Below are positions 31,401 to 39,940 of a stretch of 64,000 bases of DNA, one piece after another; the first letter of the stretch is position 1, and the number at the start of each line of letters is the position of its first letter. Position numbers and translations under genes: made by a program. Location of the stretch: assembly GCA_018806915.1 (NCBI GenBank), contig JAGKQI010000064.1, forward strand, positions 186,001 to 250,000, given 5' to 3'. The notes beneath the pieces are model-generated. The model worked only from the letters and a program-made list of their open reading frames with translations, ran no database searches and was not told the origin of the DNA. Source of the DNA: Phytophthora colocasiae. Lineage: Eukaryota; Oomycota; Peronosporomycetes; Peronosporales; Peronosporaceae.

Positions 31401-32487
31401 GAGGAGAATTCAGCTGGAACGCGACGAACGCGCTCTTTATGAGGCCAGAGCTGATTTCGCAGCCTTCCGAGAACAAACTGCGTTGGAGATTGAGAGAGAG
31501 TATGAAGAGCTTCGCGTATCACGCTTGAAACTTGAAGATGCGTGGCGTGAGCTTCACACCGACCGTGAGGACCTCGAAGCCGAACTTGCAAGTCACGAAG
31601 AAGAGTTCCAAGCTCTTGAAAGCATGAGAGAAGAAGTGCAGGAAGCTGAAACGCGACTGAATGAACGCACACAGGAGGTTGTAGCTCTAGCGGAGAAGCT
31701 GGATGCCGGCACAAGAGACTTACTGGAACGCGAGCAGATTGTGGCTCAACAGGCTGAGGTCGTCCAAGACACAGACACATCATTTTCCAGCAGAGAACGA
31801 GCTCTGAAACGAGTGAAAAGCGAACTCGAAGCTCGGGAACAGAGATTGCACGTACAGATCCGACAGCTTGACGGTGCTCGTGTACGGCTCACTCAGCAAC
31901 GAAGAGAGCAGCAGCAGCTGATGGCAGCAGCTAGACGACACTATTCAACCCCGGTGAGTGCAGTCGACAACAATAAACGCTGGCGACAGAGTGATTTCAC
32001 GTCGGCAGATCCACGCGGGGCTTCTAGCAGCAACAGATTGGACCATTCACCTCCAACTGTAAACAAAACCAAAGCTACACCATTGGAGACAGGAGTTCAC
32101 AGTGAAGAAGACCCTTCTGGACTCCCACCAGCATTACGAAAACAAGTTGAAGCCAATTGGCAACGTCGAAGCCAGCAACTTGGTCAGCGTCGATTTGGTT
32201 CCAGGTTGACGTTTGACCCTGGAGACTTTGATGCTACCAGCGCATACCCACCCAGTTGGTTTAAGACGAAAGACATCAGCTCCGTTGAAGACGGTTCCAG
32301 TGAGAAGAACAGCATGAATTCACATCAGAAGTCCCCAACCGTGAGTAAAGAATATAAAGCTCCTCGACAACAGCAATCAAATCCCACCCCAAGTTTTCGC
32401 AACCCGCAAAGCTCACATTCAGTCAGGAAATCACAGCAGCCACCGCCACCCGGGACATTCCAACCGACACTGCGCGTTAACCTTTAA
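28450..32487 (+). CDS. large coiled-coil protein, possibly FBF1-like (ciliary transition fibre)
   Basis: A single exon of 1345 residues. The N-terminal third is disordered, with Lys/Ser-rich and acidic patches and repeated short hydrophobic motifs: VGDLLGDD, KDDLLADLFP, NDLLAELFST and LLMDLLGDLSPPKPREPLLS. From about residue 690 to 1130 the sequence is a near-continuous coiled coil with heptads, e.g. LERAELKQNLDELTHQLEDQ and LYEARADFAAFREQTALEIE. The tail is Ser/Pro-rich. The layout (DLL/DLF motifs, then a long coiled coil) resembles Fas-binding factor 1, a ciliary base protein, and oomycetes make flagellate zoospores. I have no sequence-level proof, so the name is tentative. A rearranged partial copy lies at 12200-13722. 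Confidence 0.6.
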   Translation: MPLDNLIPLGGASGSKSGAKKGGASELTSGLISLSGARDNVDVDMSDFDVGDLLGDDSSKKTKSSSKDKSDDAKKKKKSKDKSSSSKKKSKSKSKKSAFDDSGDFGNDEVDNWTSSNKNWDSAAELEMAAAASARRKNGGGKMGGGFDDEFTKMLGGDIGSTDFGSPEPIDGEKVSHFEAEDTFDISGYTPTVRGSKKFESAEVTMTSNAEDSAKGGVSASFFQGSDKDDLNSTPLSSLLGSTTERRGGARGSRRTTGAESDPFGFGATTTTSSSTFDSLFGGSSSRRSGFDDPFAKSTREPQEESNLRQPEPVVETKPDPMRDETPSAPVTQRLSAKDDLLADLFPSEPRSSRSDRRQQESTARSEEVDSFEKITRADPPPEPTQSPPVVDVAKQQNDLLAELFSTPSRYNPTEKEGEPKPKAEIMKETTVTPPRQKSPPPQPVESVLPSGNTNDDLASARDSLLMDLLGDLSPPKPREPLLSRRRSRNNSNNSSPEKEIVKVEDPFKSSLPPSPVQTQSLPTVLEVSTTPNERPATPPSPGRIRSLTMDKGSLAIRESDFEQSKDSLLEEILPSSPSPARSSPHRRNSYSQSFDVEESIVVDAQEQKNEEVEEQKSPVEEEEPPVPEPTAPVVNKSPSSKPKQQPKASSSKLETEPEASTAKPETTHVKPAKQNDIQVVLAPACNCEEREAKFTASFELERAELKQNLDELTHQLEDQAASSAQLTLQLNQQLEEQEASALQLSQQLEARAAANAQLALQLTAAERDKLHADQLAQASKEDAASYQHRAELLEAEMRSLREELTRSKRAQQDAELSLARKTAEYDEVDQLERHREKRALESLSAQMQRALARLTVSHQVHEEGSGYDNSAARVAAEDEARLRVIASLEGSSKRAAQHAEQERLKLAELLRDLESGARNARQGALEDKERLRQEQQRLDALSAHLQAQAAALRDQEAAHATYMGQQLAEAREDARVQESRLNTRRIQLERDERALYEARADFAAFREQTALEIEREYEELRVSRLKLEDAWRELHTDREDLEAELASHEEEFQALESMREEVQEAETRLNERTQEVVALAEKLDAGTRDLLEREQIVAQQAEVVQDTDTSFSSRERALKRVKSELEAREQRLHVQIRQLDGARVRLTQQRREQQQLMAAARRHYSTPVSAVDNNKRWRQSDFTSADPRGASSSNRLDHSPPTVNKTKATPLETGVHSEEDPSGLPPALRKQVEANWQRRSQQLGQRRFGSRLTFDPGDFDATSAYPPSWFKTKDISSVEDGSSEKNSMNSHQKSPTVSKEYKAPRQQQSNPTPSFRNPQSSHSVRKSQQPPPPGTFQPTLRVNL

Positions 32488-32572
32488 CATCCACGATCTA
32501 GTAAATGAAGCTGCTCTGTATTGACTTGGTCACGGCACAATGCAGCGGCATGACTGGGGATCTACTAGCTGT

Positions 32573-33472
32573 CTACGCGCGGCAGTTTTCAATGTTGAAG
32601 ATCATGATGTCGGTGGCTCCGACGTCGTGCAGCTGGTCCATGACGTCCGACACGTCCTTGACCTCAACCATGGCCGACACAGCGTATCCTCCGCCCACCA
32701 GGCCGTTCACAGTGGGGGAGCGACGTCCAGGCGTGATCTTAGTAGCTTCGTCCAGCTTCTCCTTGTCCACGTTGTACGTGACCATCCTGTACTTGGTCGC
32801 AGTGATGTAGCCCAGAATGCGCTGGTGGACCTTGTGCACCAGGTCCTTCTGCGCCGACTGCGGGTTGGCAATGAGCACCGCCTGGGTCTTGAGGATCGTG
32901 GAGATGAGCTCCAGTCCTGCAGCTTTCATGGTCGTGCCAGTCTCCACCAGATCCACGATACCATCCGCAAGTCCAAGGGAACACGCAGCCTCCACAGATC
33001 CCGACACGTATTTAATCTTCGTAGGACCCGTAGCCTCCGTCTCGAACTGTTTGAAATAGTCCCGCGTGACTTCCGGGAACGACGTGACAATACGTTTCCC
33101 TGCCAAGAGCTCTGGCGATGTAATGTGGTCCTTCACAGGCGTTTGGACACCTAGAGAGCACTGACCGAAGCCCAACTGCATGAGTTCGTCCACTTTCGTC
33201 TGGCTTTCTGCGATAATGTCTTGGCCAGTGATACCCAAGTCCAAATTGCCCTCTCCAACGTATGTAGCAATGTCGGAAGCAGGCAGAAACACTAAAGTCA
33301 CAGGCAAACTCGAGCACAGAGCGATGTCCACACGGTTCGGACGGTGATAGTCGAGCCCCGCGCCCTTGAGCAGCTTGATGATTTTGTCATGCAGACGGCC
33401 TTTCTTCGGCACAGCAAAGAGCAAACGGTCGTCCGTCTTCTTGGGCACGGGGGAAGGAGGCGTGGCCGACAT
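32573..33472 (-). CDS. ATP phosphoribosyltransferase (HisG, long form)
   Basis: Encodes 299 residues from the ATG at 33472. It catalyses the first step of histidine synthesis, ATP plus PRPP to PR-ATP. LLFAVPKKGRLHDKIIKLLK is the N-terminal substrate-binding loop. DLGITGQDII and the PRPP-binding ADGIVDLVETGTTMKAAGLE are characteristic. The C-terminal SAMVEVKDVSDVMDQLHDVG belongs to the regulatory ACT-like domain of the long form, which mediates histidine feedback. Single exon. It shares a 179-bp divergent promoter region with the gene starting at 33652. Confidence 0.95.
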   Translation of the reverse strand: MSATPPSPVPKKTDDRLLFAVPKKGRLHDKIIKLLKGAGLDYHRPNRVDIALCSSLPVTLVFLPASDIATYVGEGNLDLGITGQDIIAESQTKVDELMQLGFGQCSLGVQTPVKDHITSPELLAGKRIVTSFPEVTRDYFKQFETEATGPTKIKYVSGSVEAACSLGLADGIVDLVETGTTMKAAGLELISTILKTQAVLIANPQSAQKDLVHKVHQRILGYITATKYRMVTYNVDKEKLDEATKITPGRRSPTVNGLVGGGYAVSAMVEVKDVSDVMDQLHDVGATDIMIFNIENCRA

Positions 33473-33651
33473 GATGGTTAAGTAGCTGCTCACTTGTGGT
33501 CAAGAGGGAAAGTGACGCTTTGTTGACGTTGAATGGCTGTTAGATAGAGACGCTATTTAACCGTCTATAGTGAATCTCAATGCGCTATCACCTGTTACAA
33601 ACCACAAGTTTTTTCTTATGCGAACTTAGTAGGAGACAACCGTACTTAAGC
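33473..33651. promoter_or_regulatory. short divergent promoter between HisG and the Copia-interrupted gene
   Basis: The start codons of the two divergent genes are only 179 bp apart, so both promoters must lie here. No specific element is assigned. Confidence 0.5.
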
Positions 33652-34139
33652 ATGGACGAGGGCGAGTTCTTGCGCTTGCTGGAGCGCTACCCTGTGGTGC
33701 GTAAGAAGACGCACTGCCGCGTGCAATGGAACGATATGGTACGTGGACGTCTTGTGCAGAGTTTTGCACTTCGAATGGCGCAATTGCGGCGTTCTGAATG
33801 TCAGTAGAGCCTTCGTACTAACGTATCTAACTTTTGGTCATTTTGTATCACTTAGTACGACGATGAACCAGCTGCACAGCCTGCGAGCTCCGGTATTTTC
33901 ATCCCTGAGGGACAACAGAGCGGCATTAAGCCGACAGATTCTGTGGAGGATGCGCTGGAGAAGTTCCTGGCCCCGTATTTCTCGTCAAATGAGACCGCTA
34001 AGATCCAGCAACAACTTGACAAGGTGACGCTGCTGATATTTTGGAGCAGAAGGAGGAATCTACTTGCTCATTTTTTATGGTGGATGCAGGCTCAAAAAGA
34101 TTTTGTATCTAGTTTGTGCTTGGAGGACGTCAACGATCT

Positions 34140-34144
34140 GTGTG
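34140..34144. repeat. target-site duplication (left) of Copia-1
   Basis: GTGTG directly before the left LTR is repeated at 38909-38913 directly after the right LTR. It is a 5-bp duplication, as is typical of Ty1/Copia integrases. Confidence 0.85.
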
Positions 34145-34273
34145 TATTGAATGTGTACGCTTTAGAAGGGAAAAGGAAAAGTGATTTACTATCAGTGCCG
34201 TACAGTCTCGCTGCGCAGAATTAACCCACGCGAGGTACCTTATCCACTACCGCTTACGACGTAACTTCCAACA
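34145..34273 (-). repeat. Copia-1 LTR, 3' in element orientation
   Basis: 129 bp, on the plus strand from TATTGAATG to CTTCCAACA. In element orientation it starts with canonical TGTTG but ends CAATA rather than CAACA. Confidence 0.9.
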
Positions 34274-34288
34274 CTCCTTCCCTGCGCA
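34274..34288 (-). other. Copia-1 polypurine tract
   Basis: In element orientation the sequence gcgcagggaaggag lies immediately upstream of the 3' LTR. This is the position and composition expected for plus-strand DNA priming. Confidence 0.65.
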
Positions 34289-34299
34289 GTGAGGCTCTA

Positions 34300-37200
34300 T
34301 CACTCACCAGTTAACCCGATCTTCTCTCGTAGTTGAAGTACTCGTTCTCCTGGAAGAGCCTTCGTCAGCAAGTCCGCTAACATATCGGCGGTTCCGACGT
34401 ACGTGGGCAGAACGACACCTCGCTCAGCGTAATCTCGCAAGAATTTGACCTTGATATCCACGTGCTTGGCCCTCCCCGAGCTTGCCTCGTTGGTGATCTG
34501 TTTCAGCGCTGCCTGGTTATCCATCATCATCTCGATTGGCAGCTTTACCTTTAAGCCAATCTCTCCGAACAGCTCGCGTAAACCCAACACATTTTGGCCG
34601 CCAACAGATGCTGCGACAAACTCCGCTTCTGCAGTTGACAGCACGACAGCGGTTTGCTTCCTGCACTCCCAATCTATCGTCATTCCATTTACTTGGACTA
34701 TGACGCCGCTGACAGATTTGCGATCTTGCACGTCTCCAGCAAAGTCTGCATCAGACCAGCAACACAAACGGACAATTTCTTTCGCGCCATCTTGCACACA
34801 TCATCCGTCAGGCGCAACTTCAAACCACGCGTTCCACTCAAATACCGTGCGATTCGCTTCGCTAGCTTCCAGTCTTGAGCAGTGGGAGCGTGAGTCTTTC
34901 GACTCGCGCGGTGAACAGCAAACGAAATGTCAGGTCTTGTGCCACGTGCGATCCACAGGAGACTCCCAACCAAGGCCTGAAAGTCCTTCACCGTCGGTTC
35001 TTTGCCATCGGGAGCCGACTTAATAGGCAGTAACTTCCCATCGTCGTCAAAGGGTGGATCGCCCGCTGCGATAGGCAGTCGAACGCTGTTGGCATTTTCT
35101 AAGCCATGCGCGATCAGCGTTTCCGTGATGGCATGCTCTTGGTCAATCGTATATCCACGCTCATCGTCGTAGCTGATCCTCATCCCGAGGAACATCGATG
35201 CTGGTCCCAAGTCCTTGAGTTCCAGGATTGCCATATCAGCAAAAAATGAGTCGACGCGCGGCGCCGAAGTAGCGGTGACCAGCAAATCGTCAACGTATGT
35301 CCCCACAACAGTTATTCCACCAACGTCAGTCTTCACATAGACGCACGAATCGGACAAACATTGCCTGAATCCGGACCTGAACAAGCGTTTGTGCAGTAAC
35401 TTACGCCACAGCCTTCCAGCTTGCTTAAGCCCATAAAGGCTTCTTCCGAGCAACAAGCCGAGTTCACTAACGTCTTTGACACCCAAAGCTGCTAGCTCAG
35501 CTGCCGTAAACTCCATTCCGTCGGGAATGTACAGGCAGATTTCTAAGCCTTCTTCCGTCGATGCCTTCACGAACGCATTCGGCACATCACCGTGCCTCGC
35601 TGGCACGCGCCAGATTCTGCAAGTGCAAGCACAGCTTTTCCACTTGGCAGTTCCATCACTCGCAGCAAATGTGAACAAGTAGTCAATACCGAACACTTGC
35701 TCATTTCCGCATGCTACGAGTCGAGCTTTGTAGCGCTGGATTTTGCCATTGCCATCCGTTTCTTCTTATATACCCATTTCGAGTGTAGTCGAGCGGTACC
35801 CGGAGACACCTTCACAACTTTCAAGTGTCGTTCGCTTCCAGAGAAGCAATTTCTTCGCTCCGCGGCCCGCCATTTCTCACTTTCCGCGCAACGTCTGGCA
35901 GCAGCAGAATTTGCTGGCTCCTTATCATCCGCATGAGTATCTTCCACATGTACAGCACTTGAGACCAGTGCTCCTTCCGACCCTCCGTCGTCATCTCCAT
36001 CAGCTTCACGGCGTCGAACAGATTTCTTCCTCACGCGCTGTGACCGACGTGGCTTTGGTCTCTCCTTTTAGAATTTCCAGTTTCAGGCGCATTCTTCTCC
36101 ACGTCTTCCGTGACATTGCTCGCGCCAGGACTCGTTCTACTGTTGGCCATTTCTGCAAGTTCTTCAAGAATTAGTTGCTGTGAAATGCGGTCGCTGTCAG
36201 CCTGTTTCAACGTCTCGATGTCCTTTACATGGCGGGTCACCACAACCTTGTTGCTCTCCGGTAAGTATACTCGATACCCCTTTGTTTCGTCGCTTTTTCC
36301 GATCACAACTCCACGCTGAGAACGCTTTGCAGATTCTTCTTGCTAGTGTCAACGAATACAGCGCAAGCAGATCCAAAACCACAATGTCTTGCAAACTTGG
36401 CGCACGTCCCGAGAGCACCTCCAGCGGCGACATTCGGTCATCGTTTGCACGGGTGGGACTGCGGTTCAATACATAGACCGCATATTCTGCCGCATCTCCC
36501 CAAAATGTCGGTGGCAACTCGGAAGCAAACAGCATGCAGCGCACGATGTTCATCACCGTTCGGTGCATCCTCTGCTTTACCGTTGGCAGCTTGGTTCTGC
36601 CTCGCTCTTCTGACGGGCCACTCCTGATTGCTTGCAAAACTCGTCCACGTTGTTGTATTCTGCACCTCCGTCAGTACGTAGGACACGAACCTTACCCAAA
36701 TTGCTTCTCGAACCAGGTCAGAAATTGTTCGAAGTATTTGGCGGCCTGATCCTCGTCTTCGCCAAGAACACGCGGCAGTAATTGGACTTATGGTCCACGA
36801 AGTTCACCAAGTATCGATTTCCACGTCGGTCTCGGGGCGTAACAGGGCCTTTCGTCACTAAATCACCGCCCCCACGATCAACTGGAGCATGCTCCCCAGT
36901 GTCTTTCGTCGGCTGTTGGGCACGCGTCTGCTTGCCTTCAGCACATACACGACAGTTGACCCGCTTTGTGGCTAGTAATCTCAATCCCAGAGGCTGGGTC
37001 TTTCGCGATCCGCTCGATTGTATCAAATGCAAGATGTCCAAACCTCTCGTGAAAGCTTCACCAAAGTATCCTTCTGAACAATTCGAGAGGTGAGATGGCG
37101 GTCTTCCTCCACCACCGCGCTCATCACAACTTCTTTCATCTGTTGCACAGAGCGCTGTCGACCACATTGCACTCTTGCTACCAGTACGTTGCTCTTGATA

Positions 37201-38775
37201 TCCGCGTAGAACACCACTCGTGTAGGGTTGCCCTTCAATACTGCCACACAGCCATTGTGATCAGCCACCTTGCAGCCCATTTTCAGCAACAAGCAGTACG
37301 ACATCAGGTTCCTGGCTAGCTTAGGTGCATAGTAGACGTTCCTCAGTGTGATCTCGGCCTGGACGCCGTCCACCATCGCTTTAAGCACAGCTGTTCCCTT
37401 CAGCGTCACCTCAAGCTTTGTGCCATCGGGCTGAAAACTCTCCTCCGCGTCGTGGCATTCCGTGACGTCCTGAGCATCGTCTTGTCGTTCACCATATGAC
37501 GACTTGCACCACTGTCCAATATCCAGTCGTCAGTCCCGAGGCCATGTTCCTGAACATTCAAAGACCATTTGATCTTACTCTCGTCACCACCATCGTTCTG
37601 TGCTCTTTTTTCAGGACAATCGCGCCGGATGTGGCCGACATTGCCACACTTCTTGTAGCATTTCCTGCCAGTTGTGACGGTGCTGACTGTGTCCTTCCGA
37701 TCCCTTTGAACGTCTTGTCCTCGTCCTTCAGTGCTTGAGCCCACGCCACAAGCTCACTTGCCTGTTGCATTGGGTCTGGCCTCGTAGGTCGTACTTCGCC
37801 ATCATAGCGATCTTCAAATCCGGGTCAGCGTACTTCACCACGTTTTCCAGCACCAAACTCGGCGACGCGTTGGTAGCCCCCATTAGCGCATTCAGGTAAA
37901 GGAAGTGGTCATTCCATGTACGCGAGCTTTCCTTCCGGGCTGAAACATCCTCATCGCCTGCTGATTGGAGATGTTCACACGGAACGCCGCATTCATTTGT
38001 TCCATCACGAACCAAAGATTTGGCTGGGTAGCCCACCACCGCTGCACATGTTGATGGAAGTACTTTTCAGCTTTGCCTCGCAGATGCTCTGCGAACTTAT
38101 TGACCTTCGCCCGTTCCGTCCAGCGATAGCGGTAGGCGATCTCGGCCATCTCAACCTGCTCAATGAACAGTAATGCCCACTGTTCAAAGCCAGATCCTAG
38201 ACGCCTTGTAGACCTCGTTACCGTCGAATGCGCGTAGCGCGCTAGCTTAGCTCTCTCGCAGGGGACGCGTGGTTCAGCTGCTGCCATGACAGGCTCAGCA
38301 TGTTGTTGCTGTGGCTGCTGCTGCGCGTGTGCTTGGACCGGGGGCGGGCGGTACGCTTGGTACTGTGGAACCCGCGGTCCACTTCGTGGTCAAGATAGCC
38401 AGCACGCGCCCATCCTCCAGGAGTCTGGACCCCAGGCCCCCATGTCCACCTCCCAAGCTCGTCAACGTGCATTTTGCATCCTGAGGCTCCCGCCCTCCTC
38501 AATCGCTTGACGGAAGACGCTTCGCCTCAGCGGTTGGTCAGGAGACACCGGCGCTCCCGAGGCGTGACCGCCTTCTCCAGCATGTTCACCTTGGTGGTCA
38601 GCTGCCTCAGCAGCACCATCATATCCTCCATTCCGGGAGCGGCTTTTCCTTCATCAGGCGAGCTACCCCTTTCGTGGGCAGCAGGATCACCGCCACCAGT
38701 ACCTGGCGCAACCTCTTTCGCAGGTAGCGGAGGTGTCTGTCGTGGCGAGACTTCGCCAGCGTCCTTGGAACTCAT
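34300..38775 (-). pseudogene. Copia-1 gag-pol reading frame, broken
   Basis: Gag opens at the ATG at 38775 (MSSKDAGEVSPRQTP). A zinc knuckle with unusual C-x3-C spacing (CYKKCGNVGHIRRDC) lies near 37650. The protease motif DSGAS lies near 37500. Integrase segments lie between about 37160 and 36200, e.g. PPTFWGDAAEYAVYVLNRSP. The reverse transcriptase has YVDDLLV near 35290. RNase H has STAEAEFVAAS and ends at 34300. The frame changes at least at about 34790, 35730, 36700 and 37750 and several times in gag, so no full polyprotein can be made. Described as seen; not reconstructed. Confidence 0.85.
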
Positions 38776-38779
38776 AACC
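38765..38779 (-). other. Copia-1 primer-binding site overlapping the Gag start
   Basis: Immediately after the 5' LTR, in element orientation, the sequence is GGTTATGAGTTCC. It resembles the complement of the anticodon arm of a Met tRNA, as used by Drosophila copia (half-tRNA priming). The ATG within it is also the first Gag codon. Confidence 0.5.
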
Positions 38780-38908
38780 TATTGAATGTGTACGCTTTAG
38801 AAGGGAAAAGGAAAAGTGATTTACTATCAGTGCCGTACAGTCTCGCTGCGCAGAATTAACCCACGCGAGGTACCTTATCCACTACCGCTTACGACGTAAC
38901 TTCCAACA
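38780..38908 (-). repeat. Copia-1 LTR, 5' in element orientation
   Basis: 129 bp, apparently identical to 34145-34273. It is followed by the second GTGTG target duplication at 38909-38913. Confidence 0.9.
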
Positions 38909-38990
38909 GTGTGCACAGTTTGTTGCAACTAAGTAGAAAGACAAAGGCGCTTCGAGTGGCAAAATGTGGTCTTTATTTCCGTTCTGCTAT

Positions 38991-39844
38991 CTATTCATTC
39001 CGTTGTTGTGAGAGTTTGTGCCTCTGTAGACAAATAGAAGAGGTTAAACAGGTGCTATACTGTCGGGAGTAATGGATGACGTGACTGTACCTTGAGGAAC
39101 ATGTTCGTCTGCGCAGGATCGAGGAAGGGCGAAGTGCTCCACGAAATAACGAGTGTCCGTAGCTCGTCCGTCGAAGTCTCGAACGAAATGAGCTGCAGAA
39201 GCGCTTCCTGCACAAACAAACCTTCTGTCAGCAACTTGAAGCAGAATAACCTTTGCAGTAGCAACGTACGATGTGCTGGAACTCGGCTTCAAACGTCGCG
39301 AGCTCTTGACTGATCATCTGGAGGTAATCCACAGCTCTCAACTCCGTCACAACAAGCTTATCATCTTCGTCACTCGAATTCAGCACTATGACAAGACATT
39401 AAAATATCAGTCCATCAACTACTGCTTTCACCCGCTCATCTATCACATACCAATGTCTCTCGCTTCTTCTTGCAGTGTGTACATTTCCTCTAACAGCTCC
39501 TCAAACCCACTCGACAACCCTTGCACCTGCTCGTACAGATCTTCCGCCAACCACGGATCCATGTCCACGTTACCAGCGAGCCCGGCCAACACCACATGCT
39601 TCTTTTTATCCACTTTATCATCCACTACAGCTTGAGCATCTCTCAAAGCCAGTAACGCTGTCTGGAACCTCTCAATAGTTGCGATTCCTTCGCGTTCTCG
39701 TCCATACCAGGCTGCACCTTTCTCCTGTACACTAGTAAACAGCTTTGCAATGTTCTTCGCCGCATTATTTCCTTTATTCGATCCTGTTTCCGCCTCTCCT
39801 GCATCTTCAGAACTCGACACTTTCTTGCTCTTTTTCTTAGCCAT
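38991..39844 (-). CDS. conserved hypothetical protein, four exons (AIRIM/C1orf109-like candidate)
   Basis: Exons are 39451-39844, 39270-39385, 39091-39207 and 38991-39023. All introns are GT-AG and the product is 219 residues. The start at 39844 gives MAKKKSKKVSSSEDAGEAET, a basic then acidic N-terminus. The body is helical: FTSVQEKGAAWYGREREGIA, LYEQVQGLSSGFEELLEEMY, VDYLQMISQELATFEAEFQH and FETSTDELRTLVISWSTSPF. The helix pattern and the late LRTLVISW segment recall human C1orf109 (AIRIM), a 60S-maturation factor, but similarity is weak and unverified. The gene ends only 55 bp from the end of the Copia-split gene. Confidence 0.6.
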
Positions 39845-39940
39845 GAGAATGTCAAAGTGTAGCCATTTCAATCCGAACTTATTTAAAGAGGATCGTTAAG
39901 TTCGCATACGTGGCGAGAAGCTCACTTCACGGCGACAAGT

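Larger units (their letters stand above)
34145..38908 (-). mobile_element. Copia-1, Ty1/Copia LTR retrotransposon (frameshifted)
   Basis: A 4764-bp element transcribed on the minus strand and bounded by two 129-bp LTRs, with a GTGTG target duplication. The domain order on the minus strand is Gag, zinc knuckle, protease, integrase, reverse transcriptase and RNase H, i.e. Copia order. The LTRs look identical by eye, which implies recent insertion, yet the coding region has several frame breaks. The element lies in antisense orientation inside the last exon of the gene at 33652. Confidence 0.93.
33652..38936 (+). pseudogene. small conserved-looking gene split in its last exon by Copia-1
   Basis: Exons are 33652-33738, 33856-34023, and 34090-34144 continuing at 38914-38936 after the insertion. 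Introns are GT-AG. The uninterrupted gene would have encoded about 110 residues. Part of exon 1 reads EFLRLLERYPVVRKKTHCRV and exon 2 has ALEKFLAPYFSSNETAKIQQ. The downstream part of the last exon, after the 5-bp target duplication GTGTG, still reads in frame to TAG at 38934. In the interrupted allele, translation runs into the LTR and adds about 26 residues before a stop at 34222-34224. I do not recognise the family. The product may still be made with an altered tail. Confidence 0.7.

Noticed and set aside
31331..31783. ORF antisense to the coiled coil
   Set aside because: Shadow of Glu/Ala/Arg-rich heptads.
3890..33472. Metabolic gene cluster of PRPP/nucleotide enzymes
   Set aside because: SAICAR synthetase, UMP synthase, GTP cyclohydrolase II and HisG are spread over 30 kb among unrelated genes with independent promoters; co-location is probably chance.
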